64,000 nt of DNA from Diogma glabrata (Eukaryota > Arthropoda > Insecta > Diptera > Cylindrotomidae). The notes beneath the pieces were generated by a model, which saw only the letters and a program-made list of their open reading frames with translations, was not told where the DNA came from and searched no databases. The DNA lies in contig OY856186.1 in the NCBI GenBank assembly GCA_963693315.1, positions 132,759,841 through 132,823,840 of the forward strand. Direction: 5' to 3'. The position numbers and the translations under genes are program-made. Below, piece by piece: positions 23,346 to 41,069 of the stretch; within the stretch, counting starts at the first letter, position 1, and each line of letters starts with the position of its first letter.

Positions 23346-23944
23346 TTAAAAATAATAAATAGTCTATAAATAAGCTACAACTGAGAAATATCAAAAATAA
23401 TAATAAAATTTCATTTCAAACAACCAATTAATTTTATTTTTTTTTCCAAAAAATTTGGTAAAATAATAAATAAAAATCTTTCTTTTGACACACTTGACAA
23501 CATTTTTTTGACAAACTTATAATGCAATAATCTAGTTTTTGATCTCACATACCAATCCCTACCATCAAGATTTCACCAAATTTAATGTTCCTACTCGTAA
23601 TCACTTAAAATGAACGTTCTTTAAGCCAAAAATATGAAAATTTGCTATTTTTGACACACATAATGATTTTTTTGACACACTTCCGGTACAGTTATCGAAC
23701 ACAGCGTCTTTTCGGAACTGTCCCTTGAGTATACCTATTTTTAGAAAACAAAAATTTTGAAATCCCTCCATCGGTTTTCTCTGCAGCGTAGGTAATGACG
23801 GCCGGCCGACGGACAGACATACATTTTTTTTTTGGTTTTTTAGAACCAGTAGGCCCTAAAACGTCGAGAAATGCCAAAAAAAGTGGGGGTAAGAATTTCA
23901 CTTTGAGCTCATGAATGTAATACTAAGGTCTTTCAGACCGAAGT

Positions 23945-25130
23945 AATAATTTTAATAAAATCAAAACAATTTGACCAATTAGAATCATATCAATTGAATA
24001 ATGATAATTTTTTTATAGGAAAATTTTTATTAGGCAATAGGTTAAGTTCATTAGGCTATAGGTTAGAAAACAATACAATAATATATACTTTTATTATGGA
24101 AAAAACATACCTATAAAGCTGAAATTATTAAATGAAAGAGAATAAACATAATTTATTTAATTTTTGTTATTATATTAATTAGCTATTATAATAGTAATTT
24201 AATTAGTATAATAGATAATTAGTTATAATATTAATTAGGTTTTATATTGAAAGTTATTACTAACATACAAAATTATTTATTTTTTAATGGTCAAACGAAT
24301 TTTGACTTTTAATTGTGTTAATCTTTATTATTCAGGAAAATTATTTTTACAGAGAAAGTTATGATTATAGCAAGTACTTTGACACTTAAATTAAAAATTT
24401 TTCAAAAAGTGGAGTTAGTCACTTTGTGCAGTGGGCGCCTCAAATTTTGAATTATGGTATAACTATGACAACTAAAATAAAAAATATTGGATTGGATTAT
24501 GAAATTTTGAATCAAAGGTTGCTTTGATAAAAAAATTTTTTTCTTATATAATATGAACAAATGCATATGTTTTTTACTTTTTAGACGTAATTATGACGAT
24601 AGTAAATCATATTTCTAAAAATTTAAACGATTTCCAAAAACATAGTGTATTTCATTCGGAGCTAAAGAGACTTTTTGTGTATCGTATATAATTGTTTACC
24701 TTCCGTACGGTCGGCAGTCAAACTATAGACTCAACACAAAAAGTAGCACTTTAGCTCCTAATTAAATAATAAAATATTATAATAACAAAGCTAACCATCT
24801 TGCCATACGCGCTCGCTCCAGCTAACTACCGATTGAACAAACGACAACAATTTAAACATTCTTTCGCATTCTTCACGTACGATCATAATTTTCTGACCTC
24901 AATGTGAAAACATTAGGCACTGAACGTTGTTTATGAAAGATAGTTTAACAGCACAATCACTTTTGATTTTGTTTGGAAATCTAAAAAGTTACATTGCTTG
25001 CGTTGCAAAAATGATTTTTGATTGCTGTCAAATTATTATGAACTAAAGATGTCCACAAATAAGTTGCTAGTACTTGAAACGAATAATTCTTGAACAAAGC
25101 CACAACCGGTTTGAAGGATTCCTTTATAAA
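23945..25130. other. no gene; left half of HINE target repeat and small inverted repeat
   Basis: 23945-24120 is the inverted counterpart of 51955-52143. 24280-24400 resembles 19660-19730, and 24440-24600 is a copy of the 11222 repeat. An inverted pair (24657-24683, 24735-24762) sharing GGAGCTAAAG and ACTTTTTGTGT bounds a ~105-bp MITE-like unit. 24780-25130 holds nothing I recognise. Confidence 0.5.
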
Positions 25131-25345
25131 TTTGGAGGGTTTTTTTGTGAGCGATTAAGCTTAAGTACAAATTGGTAGTCACTTGAATTTTGCAATTAAA
25201 AATAATTTTTTCATTTTCTCTAAAACTCTTTTAGACAAATTTTTTTGAGTTTCGTGCCGGGATTCGAACTCACCACACTCATTAGAGACACGTGTTCATA
25301 TCCCGTGTGTCTTACACAACTTAGCCACAGCGGCGATGACGAACT
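25131..25345 (-). mobile_element. tRNA-derived SINE
   Basis: On the minus strand the 5' part has a pol III A box (TGGCTAAGTTG) and B box (GTTCGAATCCC) about 50 bp apart. These are followed by a body with AAACTC, TTTTCATTTTTAATTGC-like text, TTCAAGTGACTACC and a CCCTCCAAATTT end. Copies at 37090-37325 and 37790-38005 share head and body, and a body fragment lies at 37525-37605. A free tRNA gene is unlikely: no acceptor stem pairing is evident and the body is shared. Confidence 0.75.
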
Positions 25346-25499
25346 ATATAATTTTTAATTTTCATGTTCAGATAATTTCTAAATTGAAAGTTCATCATTT
25401 TCATATTTACTTGAGTTGAATCTTTCATCTTTGATTACATATTGGAAATTGCATTTTTTTGGGATTTTTTTGTATTAAATTTCTAGACATTTTTTTTAA

Positions 25500-25862
25500 C
25501 GGCGTTCATGCTCCATGTAGGAGCGTTGCCAGGCTAATCAGCTTCGAATATTCACCACGGTCATTCGCAACAGCGACATAATTACCATAGCAGCCGATTT
25601 TTTTAAGGTCGTTTATTACGTCCGTCTCCCATTGCAGTCGTGGTCTACCTCGCGGTCGCTCACTCCCTGGGGTACTAACGTACATTTTTCTAATCATTCC
25701 AGACTGTGAATCGGCTCGTAGAACATGCCCTAACCAAGCAATCTTGTTGGAACGGATACAACCTATTATATCTTTACCCTCAAGAAGGTTTCTGATCTCA
25801 ACGTTATATCGCGTTCTGTACTCTCCATCGTATGTCTTAAGTGGACCAAGTCCGCTAATAAA
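25500..25862 (-). pseudogene. LINE ORF2 3'-terminal fragment
   Basis: Reading the minus strand from 25862 gives GPLKTYDGEYRTRYN, then IAWLGHVLRADSQSG, then RPRGRPRLQWETDV and a DRGEYSKL-like end, terminating near 25506. This is the characteristic C-terminal end of RTE/I-like LINE ORF2 proteins. Only ~120 codons remain; the 5' side is truncated. Confidence 0.85.
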
Positions 25863-26104
25863 AAAATGATTAAGTTAATTAAAAAAAACACAATTCCAGA
25901 AAACTAAGTTACTTAATTGTGGATATCCAAAAAAATCGGGAGATGTGTGCAATTCACACGTGGTAGAAGTGAAACCTTCAAAAATTTTGGCTTCAAGATA
26001 ATGAGACGAATGTAAAATTTCGGGAAGATGATAATTGCAGGTTTTAGTCATGATCATAGTGATACAAAGTTTGATAACTATTTTACATTTTCTTCGTATA
26101 TATT
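25863..26104. other. no recognisable feature
   Basis: AT-rich spacer between a LINE fragment and a palindrome. A 60-codon minus-strand ORF (25875-26057) has no recognisable motif. Confidence 0.4.
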
Positions 26105-26397
26105 ACATAAATTTATTCAGACTCAGAGTTTACATTTTCGATAAATTATACAAGAGGCTTATGGTAACTAAAGTATGAAATAAATACTTTGGTCTTAATA
26201 TGATTAATGTATCTTTGGAATACAGCGTTTCGTTCGCACTGTATCAACAACAAGATCAAAAACAGTAATTGACGCAGTATTCCAAAGATATATTGACCAT
26301 ATTAAGACCAACGTATTTATTTCATACTTTAGTTACCATAAGCCTCTTGTATCATTTATCGAAAATGTAAGCTCTGAGTTTGAATAAATCTATGTAA
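26105..26397. mobile_element. palindromic MITE, ~123-bp arms
   Basis: Arms 26105-26227 and 26274-26397 are inverted copies. They share AGAGGCTTATGGTAACTAAAG, GTATGAAATAAATAC and ATCTTTGGAATAC with a few mismatches around a ~45-bp centre. The right end abuts the (AAT)n tail of the LINE at 26398, so the LINE may have inserted at or into its end. Confidence 0.75.
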
Positions 26398-26648
26398 TAA
26401 TAATAATAATAATCCTTTATTGACTTTAAATTTTATAATACAGTTGTATACATTTAATAGTTTACTGAGATCAGCTTTTAATAGTAAGCTTTACAGCAGA
26501 TGAAATTAATTAGTATGAGTATTGCGAAAAATAAATGAAAAAAAAATGTTTATATTTTCAAATGCAGTTCAGTCTGCTTAGTAACTAATAAAAAACTTAT
26601 ATTTACCTAACCTACTTAAATCTAAACTTAAAAGCTACGTTGCAAAAA
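26398..26648 (-). mobile_element. LINE 3' UTR and (ATT)n tail
   Basis: The sequence downstream of the LINE stop on the minus strand ends with AATAAAGGATT followed by an ATT-repeat at 26398-26412. A microsatellite tail rather than poly(A) is usual for several insect LINE clades. Confidence 0.6.
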
Positions 26649-28262
26649 TTAAGCGGTGGTAAAGCTAATTGCGTTTATCAATTCATTTTCAATATGATTT
26701 AATTTATTTATGTATCTATCATTAGCTTCTCTAGCAACTACATTGACAAGCTTTATATTTAATTCGTTGTGCAGTCTTAAAGTGCTATAACGTCTAGGGC
26801 GTTTATATATCGTTTTTAGAAATTTGTTTTGAATAATTTGAAATTTCTTTTTATGACACAAAGCAATATCCCACCAAATTGGCGCACCATAAAGTATGAT
26901 ATTAAGAATCACACACTTGTAAATTAGTGTCTTATTATGACTATTCAGTTTACTATTTCTGTTGAGTAGAGGATATAGACTTTTGAACAGTGCATTACAT
27001 TTTTGTTGTATTTGAGTGACGTGTGTCTTAAATGTTAATGATTTATCCAAATAAATTCCTAAATATTTAGTTGAAGGTTTCCATTCCAAAGAAGAGTTTT
27101 GAATCAGAAAGGGTTGTTGTGGAAGTTTACGGGATGCTCTGCACCTAGTAAAATAAATAGCTTCACATTTTGATATGTTAATACTAAGTTTCCAGTTTTT
27201 AAAAAATTCGAGAATTTTAGTGAGGTACAATTGAAGCTTATTGATAATAGATACCGCCAGCTCATCTGACACAAATATTGCAGTGTCATCAGCAAATAAT
27301 GATAATTTACATTCACTATCTCTTGGAATATCATTGATGAATAAACAAAAAAGCAAAGGACTCAATACGGCACCTTGAGGAACCCCAGCTGGAATGCTAA
27401 ATATAGAGGACATGGAATCAAAAATCTGGACAAAAAATGTTCTATCAGTTAAGAACGATTTTATGATTTTTATTAAAAATATTGGAAATCCATATATAAA
27501 TAATTTATAGCAGACTGCGTCTTGCCAAACTTTATCAAAGGCTCGTTCAAGGTCTAATAATATCATTCCAGTAGATTTTAGCGAAGATCTATTAGATTTA
27601 ATATGATTGACTACACGATGGATTTGATGAACTGTAGAGTGCCCAGATCTAAAACCAAATTGCTCGTTTATAATTATTTGATTGTCAGTTATGAACTCTT
27701 CCATTCTTCTTTTGATAATCTGCTCAAAGAGTTTTCCTAATGTACAAAGAAGACTAATAGGTCTGTAGCTTGTAGCAAGAGTGGGGTCTTTGCCAGGCTT
27801 TAAAACAGGAGTAATTTTAGCTTTTTTCCATTGAATTGGGAAATAACCTAGCTTCAAGCAGCACTCGAATATTATCTTAAGAAAATGGATTCCACTTTCA
27901 GGAAGATTTTTAAGTAAAATAAATGGAATATTATCTACACCTGGAGCTTTGAGCCTTGGAAGGAATTTCAAAATATCAGAAATTTCAGAAGGGTGAATTT
28001 CAGAAATTGGAGCATTGTTATCCAAATTATTGAAATTAGTGCAAAAGTCATTCACTTGTTCTTCAATTACAATATTGGAGTTTGGAATTTGATGAGCGTC
28101 AAGGAAGACATCAGCCAATACTTGTGCTTGTTCTGTATTTAAGAAAATTCGATTTCCAGTGTTGGGAGTAGCTAATGGTGGAATGGACTTGCGATGGTTT
28201 TTAAAATGTTTAGTTGTTTTCCAGAAGTTTTTTGAACCATTATCCAAGCATTCATTATTCAA
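26649..28262 (-). CDS. 5'-truncated LINE ORF2, intact reverse transcriptase frame
   Basis: The 537-codon frame is uninterrupted. It covers the non-LTR RT fingers (KAPGVDNIPF, SYRPISLL), the GFRSGHST motif, LLDLERAFDKVW, GVPQGAVLSPLLF and the catalytic FADDTAIF (FADD at 27285-27296), followed by the thumb (NWKLSINISKCE, KYLGIYLDKSL) and a C-terminal region with ILYGAPIWWD. These order and motifs place it in the Jockey-like group. The endonuclease domain and ORF1 are absent because the copy is 5'-truncated near 28275, where it meets a tandem array. The nominal Met start is internal. It is the best preserved LINE in the window. Confidence 0.92.
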   Translation of the reverse strand: MNNECLDNGSKNFWKTTKHFKNHRKSIPPLATPNTGNRIFLNTEQAQVLADVFLDAHQIPNSNIVIEEQVNDFCTNFNNLDNNAPISEIHPSEISDILKFLPRLKAPGVDNIPFILLKNLPESGIHFLKIIFECCLKLGYFPIQWKKAKITPVLKPGKDPTLATSYRPISLLCTLGKLFEQIIKRRMEEFITDNQIIINEQFGFRSGHSTVHQIHRVVNHIKSNRSSLKSTGMILLDLERAFDKVWQDAVCYKLFIYGFPIFLIKIIKSFLTDRTFFVQIFDSMSSIFSIPAGVPQGAVLSPLLFCLFINDIPRDSECKLSLFADDTAIFVSDELAVSIINKLQLYLTKILEFFKNWKLSINISKCEAIYFTRCRASRKLPQQPFLIQNSSLEWKPSTKYLGIYLDKSLTFKTHVTQIQQKCNALFKSLYPLLNRNSKLNSHNKTLIYKCVILNIILYGAPIWWDIALCHKKKFQIIQNKFLKTIYKRPRRYSTLRLHNELNIKLVNVVAREANDRYINKLNHIENELINAISFTTA

Positions 28263-28274
28263 GCATTATCCAAG

Positions 28275-28985
28275 CATTTCAAATTTTACAAATAATATTT
28301 TTATGGGTATCGACACCAAATAGAAGGGTGTCGTTCAAAAAATTTAAATTTTTCTTTGTAATAACCACAACCAAACCTTTCAACTTTAAGTGGCCGGGGG
28401 AACCCCTTAGAGTTGACCGATGGATTTCAAATTTTACACATAGAACTTTTATGGGTATCGACACCAAATCGGAGGGTGTTGTACAAAAAATTTAAATTTT
28501 TCTTTATAATGGCCACAACAAAACCTCTCAACTCCAAGTGGCCGGGGGCACCCCTTAGAGTTGACCGATTGATTTCAAATTTTACGCATAATATTTTTAT
28601 GGGTATCGACACCAAATGGGAGAGTGTCGTACAAAAATTTAAATTTTTCTTTGTAATGGCCACACCCAAACCTCTCCACTCCAAGTGGCCGGGGGCACCC
28701 CTTAGAGTTGAACGATTGATTTCAATTTTTACACATAATTTTTTATGGGTATTGACACGAAATGAGAGGGTGTCGCACAAAAAAAAAAAAATTTTTTTTA
28801 CTGTCCAGAACAAAATTTCTCAACTCCAAGTGGTCGGAGGCACGTCTTAGAAATGACCGATTGATATCAGATTTTGCAAATAATATTTTTATGGGTATTC
28901 ACACGAAATGGGAGGGTGCCGTACAAAAAATAAAAATTTTTGTTTTTAAGGGCCACCCTAATATATATATTACCGCACGCTTTTA
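28275..28985. repeat. ~147-bp tandem array, almost five units
   Basis: Landmark ATGGGTAT(C/T)GACAC recurs near 28303, 28451, 28600 and 28744, with a diverged fifth near 28891, giving a period of 144-149 bp. Units also share AAGTGGCCGGGGGCACCCCT and TTAGAGTTGACCGAT. Later units diverge. The array directly abuts the 5' truncation point of the LINE. Confidence 0.9.
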
Positions 28986-29703
28986 ATAAAAAGAAAAATT
29001 TTTATTTAAAGAAAAATTTGATTTTTAAAAATTAAATATTTCAATTCATTTTGACACAGAATAATGCAAGGCTTACCACAATTTGTAAACTATTTGCATT
29101 TAATTTATAATTAGTAGTTCATTTTTTCAAGTAATTATATGTGTTTGGGCATTAAAACAAAGTCGTAGAAAAAGTATATAACAAATCTCGAGTTGTAAAG
29201 CATTTTCCATGCTCGTGAAGATACAGATACAAAATTTTCCCTCACATGTCAAATGCTATTTACAACTTTAGATATGTAATATACTATTAAAATTTCATAA
29301 CAAATTTTTTTTTTCAACATACATAATAACATACATAATACAATACCACCAAAATAATAAGTAAAAAAAGGAAAACATTAAAAAATATCCACTGTCTCTT
29401 TTTACTGTTAAAATTTCGTTTCATCCAGTTTAAAATCACAACGATACTAAAGAAGTTTTCACTTCAAAAATTTTCCCACAATTAAAACAAAGAAACCTAT
29501 TTAATTTAAAATTACTGAATTTCAATCGAAAAGAGAAAAAAATTAGATAATATGAGAATTTTAGAATAAGTTTTTGCGTACCTTACAAAAACGAGCTATG
29601 GAAATTTTGATATAGGGCATCTGACTAGACTGAAATAGAGACACATGTTTTTACGAAATTTAGAAAAAACGAGAATGAGAACATTTTAATTTAACTAATG
29701 ATG
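28986..29703. other. no recognisable feature
   Basis: AT-rich sequence with short direct repeats (ACATACATAATA near 29320-29340). No ORF, terminal repeats or RNA gene seen. Confidence 0.4.
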
Positions 29704-29999
29704 TTTTGCATTAGAGTATCCAGAACCGAAGCATTGTTTTAGAACCGGTTTTTCGGAGCTAAATTTTTTGAAACCCGGGTACCCGGTTCTGGACCCGGTT
29801 CTGAAAATGTTTAAATTAAAAACTATTAAAAAATCATTATAATTTAGAAAAACGATTTAATTTTTTTTTAATCCATTTTATTTAACAAAAAATCACATTA
29901 TAATTTAGAAAAACCTTTAAATTTTTTTTTAAATCCTTTTATTCAACAAAAAATCTTTGATAAATCCAATGAGAAATAAATTCATTCGAGTCTGGCTTC

Positions 30000-30350
30000 T
30001 AACTTGCCATTGCTGCCCAAATTATCGATCATGCCTTCATGGTTACATCAGCTGATATTAATGTTGCATCACTGCGATAAAGTGCTTCCACAGCTAACTT
30101 TAGAGGTGCAAGCGTTGTCACCAAAATATTAATCATCTCCCATTTATGTTCTTCAAACGAAATTGTTGAATTAAGATCGATTAAGGATTTTAAAATGCTG
30201 TTTTTTACTTTATAAAAACGTTCTAGCATAAGATAAAGCCTGTTCCATCGTGTCTTTACATCAATCAATAATTGAATTTCTTTACCAAATTCTTCTTTAA
30301 TGTATTTCTGAAGAATATCATCGTTTTCTGTTGATGATCTTAATCACTCA
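30000..30350 (-). pseudogene. hAT transposase fragment (ZBED-like)
   Basis: The minus strand reads EFGKEIQLLIDVKTRWNRLY, LMLERFYKVKNSI, LIDLNSTISFEE and LVTTLAPLKLAVEALYRSD. This is the conserved RNase-H/insertion-domain region of hAT transposases annotated as ZBED-type proteins. About 100 codons remain, with no BED finger and no dimerisation C-terminus, so it is inactive. Confidence 0.85.
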
Positions 30351-30562
30351 CAAAATCTCTCAAAATTTTATTTTTTACGCCAAAAGTGTAAAAGTTTTGT
30401 TTATTTAACATTATGCCCGTCGCATATTGCCGCTATCTCATAAGAAAGGGAATTTAGGAAAACTCGTTATGAAAATATTCAATTTACATTATGTCATTTT
30501 TATTGCAACTTATTTATTTTAATATGGAAAAAATTTCAAAATCTCGTTTTAATTCTATTTAT

Positions 30563-30880
30563 TTATTCAAATATTTGTGAGTACACTATATTTTTTGTTA
30601 TTACGTCTAGTGCATACACGAATAAATCAGAAGGTTTTCCTAACGCGTCAATCACATACATTTCTGCATGTAAGAAGCACGGATTCTCCAAATCTAGTCC
30701 AGATACTTGCAGTAACTGTCCTTGTGCTTTGTTGATCGTCATTGCAAATGCGAGTTGCACTGGAATCTAAACGTTTGAATTCAAATACCATATCTGTTGG
30801 AATCATTGGAATACGTGACAACACTACATCTTCCCCTTCGAATTTTGCATTTAAAATCGTTGCTTTAATGGCATTGTCCA
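30563..30880 (-). pseudogene. Helitron helicase C-terminal fragment
   Basis: Two frames cover the end of a PIF1-type helicase. One has NAIKATILNAKFEGEDVVL and SRIPMIPTDMVFEFKRL; the other, after a frameshift near 30760, has LAFAMTINKAQGQLLQVSG and GKPSDLFVYALD. These are the last helicase motifs of Helitron RepHel proteins. The stop is at 30563. The Rep domain and upstream helicase motifs are missing. Confidence 0.85.
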
Positions 30881-30899
30881 TCATCTTTTTCACCGAAAG

Positions 30900-31080
30900 T
30901 TTCAAAAAAATTTGTGCAATTTCAAAATATTTGGAATCACAATATGTGTCACAACAACACATAAAAACCTTTTCAGACCTAGGTTCCACAACATCATGCT
31001 TTTTAAGACGTTGATGAACACAAATTTCTTTTATTTTGTTTTTTATATTCTTCTTAAAGAATGGAAAACTAAATAACAAA
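30900..31080 (-). mobile_element. fragment of a LINE 3' end (family also at 55290 and 63240)
   Basis: Contains TATGTGTCACAACAACACAT and AGACCTAGGT..CCACAACA as at 55333-55396 and, inverted, at 63238-63303. The 55290 copy shows this to be a LINE 3' end with poly(A) tail. Here it is fused in frame to the Helitron fragment, which explains a chimeric ORF. Confidence 0.6.
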
Positions 31081-31319
31081 TCCTTTCACATAATAATGTT
31101 AAATGTACGACATAGGGCAATATTTCATGATAGGATGGAGGAGACAAAAATAAAACACATTTTTTTTTAAATTTGCAGGAACAAAGCTAAAATTGGGCTC
31201 ATTTCTTCGAGCAAGCACAAAAGTTGATTCTTTAAAAAAAATATAAAAAAAAAAAAAATTCCATCAAAACCTTAGTCCATCAAAACCTTAGAAGTATGTC
31301 AAAGAATATTCCATAACTA

Positions 31320-31733
31320 AAACTAAGGGTGCTATCATGGATTGAAATCCGCCAGCACAACTAAAATATCACTATCCTTATATAAGTGACATCTAACATT
31401 GCCAGTGGTCTACGATATCTCACGTTAACTGATTTACCAATAGCAGGTACTAAAGTACGCGGGGTTGTCACACCCATAGATCCAAAATTTTTAATTTTAC
31501 ATATGTTCCCGAACATATATTAAATTCATTGGTATTAATGCATTGTTACCGTTTGCAAATCACTTGGTCCTGGGGTTCCGTTTAAAAAAAAAATGCCAGT
31601 TACCTATGCGCCAGTGTACACAACAATTTCCCAAAGTTTCATGATGATCGGATGAATGGTGTATTAATGCATAAAGGACTAACACACATACTTTCAATTT
31701 TATATATATAGATAGAAGATAGATAGATAGATA
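31320..31733. repeat. non-coding retroelement-like tail with (GATA)n
   Basis: Non-coding sequence with GTTTCATGATGATCGG, then ACACACATACTTTC and TTTTATATATATAGATA, ending in a short GATA tract (31702-31732). This ending is typical of non-autonomous retroelements with microsatellite tails. The class is not certain. Confidence 0.35.
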
Positions 31734-31871
31734 TTACACCTGGCTTATTCACGGTTGAAAATCAACGTAATTTAAGCATGGTAAATACCCTTTTAAGCAT
31801 AAAAATCTGTGTATAGCTAGTCTTCTGGATAGGATAAAAAGAAAAAACGTTGTTTTTGTTATTTGTTACAT

Positions 31872-32332
31872 CCCGGGTAGGAACTGCCAATGTTAAACAA
31901 TGGGCCAACCTCGGGCCAGTATTGGCGAGCCAAGCCTTGGTTAGTTAACTCCGGTTTCAGTCTGGGCCAGTTGTAAATGCCTAGACTGAACCAAGATTCA
32001 GTTTATTATATTACACGTTATTCACCAGCTTTTGCATTGTTATTGTGCTTGTAAGTTTCATGAAATTTATATTTTTGAAATATTTAATGAAATATTTAAT
32101 TAATGTAATATTTAATATGTAATATTTAATGTAATATTTAATTTGCCAGACTTGGCCCAAGTCTGATTTGCCAGACTTGGTCCAAGTCTGGTTTGCCAGT
32201 CTTGGCCCCAGGACATCATTCCAAGCTTGGGCCAAGCTTGGGCCGTTTGAAAATGTTAAGTCTGGCCCAAATCCCAAAAGCTGTGGCGCGAGCTTGGCCC
32301 AGGCTTGGCCCATTAGCTAATTCTTACCCGGG
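31872..32332. mobile_element. 461-bp palindromic element with CCCGGGTA termini
   Basis: Starts CCCGGGTAGGAA and ends TTCTTACCCGGG. The interior is rich in inverted and direct copies of TTGGCCCA and CCAGACTTGG motifs, GC-richer than its surroundings. The minus-strand ORF here is a by-product of these repeats. No clear TSD. Confidence 0.6.
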
Positions 32333-32825
32333 ATTTGCTTGTGTTGTATTTTTAATGAATGAATAAAAAATTTGTTTAAAAAATATAGAATCAAAAAACC
32401 GGGTATTTGGCTGATGTTAGAACCGGTTTTTGGTGCCGGAAAAATTGCGGGGTTCCCGGAGAACCGGGTACCGGGTACCTGGAATTGGATTCTATATTTT
32501 GCATGATGGAAAACTAGCTTTGGAAATGGGTGTAATGTAATGCAACATCAATATTACTTGTTGGTTTTATTTCTGGAGTTGGGCAACTTGGGACGAAGGA
32601 AACTAATAAAAAAAAATGTTATCCTTCGTCACAACGATTAAAACATGTGCATCAATATCAAGAAAACTAAGGAAACGAGGTGGGACACATAATATTTATA
32701 ATGGACCATGTTTAAGTGAAATGATATATAGACCGCAAAACCGTTTTGGATGTTCTTCATTTAATACATACTGTAAATATCTGTTCATATTCTGTACATA
32801 TTCTGTACAAGTTTTTGTATAATAC

Positions 32826-32831
32826 TTTATT
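32826..32831 (-). terminator. candidate poly(A) signal for the GH1 gene
   Basis: AATAAA on the minus strand about 145 bp downstream of the GH1 stop codon. Confidence 0.4.
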
Positions 32832-32975
32832 TGAGTACACAACCTTGTTTGTTTATGGTATTTTTTCAGCTGAATTAATGAGTAGAATTTTCAAAATTTA
32901 AATTAAACAAAGATATGTACATTTAAGTTTTTGAGGAAATGTATTTTTAAAGCAATTTTAGAACGCTCTTATTAG

Positions 32976-41069
<8,094 letters not shown>

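Larger units (their letters stand above)
21392..23395. mobile_element. 2-kb element with inverted hammerhead-like ends (Penelope-like candidate)
   Basis: Inverted arms 21418-21530 and 23284-23396 share GTTTATTCCAATATTTCGACC and TTGCGGGTCATCATCAGGGG. The element splits a satellite unit of HINE copy C and is flanked by AATAATAATAAAATT (21377-21391, 23396-23410), a 15-bp TSD consistent with target-primed insertion although low in complexity. Inverted terminal segments and a ribozyme-like core recall the pLTRs of Penelope-like elements. No reverse transcriptase is visible, so it would be non-autonomous. The interior holds a direct duplication (21940-22510) and a near-perfect palindrome (22599-22971). 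Confidence 0.5.
20094..23944 (-). mobile_element. HINE-like repeat, copy C, split by a 2-kb insertion
   Basis: Read on the minus strand it starts ACTTCGGTCTG at 23944, followed by the CCCCCACTTTTTTT, GGCCGGCCGTCATTAC and GTGTTCGATAACTGTACCGG blocks. It then has the ~140-bp satellite (23530-23411, 21376-20990) and the ~60-bp minisatellite (20930-20330). It ends with CAGACCGAAGT, a stem-loop (GATATCTCAGAGCTGTGAGATTTC in the family) and CTCCATATTTT near 20094. The contiguous sequence at 52100-52190 is its empty site: the element lies between two T residues with no clear TSD, as described for Helentrons and their non-autonomous HINE relatives. Confidence 0.7.
29712..32496 (-). mobile_element. hAT element with 8-bp TSD, filled with other repeats
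   Basis: TTTTGCAT flanks both ends (29704-29711, 32497-32504), the 8-bp TSD expected of hAT elements. Termini TAGAGTATCC and the complement of GGATTCTATA match 8 of 10. Both ends carry subterminal ACCGGTT/ACCGGGTACC clusters in inverted orientation (29725-29800, 32395-32480). A hAT transposase fragment in the interior (30000-30350) supports the class. The rest holds Helitron and LINE fragments and another palindromic element. Confidence 0.75.

Noticed and set aside
25240..25340. tRNA gene on the minus strand
   Set aside because: A and B boxes are present, but the acceptor stem is not evident and the same head with a shared body recurs at two other sites, so it is a SINE.
28279..28986. ORFs of up to 145 codons on both strands
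   Set aside because: They arise from the 147-bp tandem array, whose period is near a multiple of three.
30648..31079. Single 143-codon gene
   Set aside because: The frame fuses a LINE 3' end to a Helitron helicase end and a frameshifted tail; it is a chimera of repeats, not a gene.
32011..32313. 100-codon minus-strand ORF rich in Gly, Ala and Trp
   Set aside because: It lies wholly within the CCCGGGTA palindromic element and reads its TTGGCCCA repeats.
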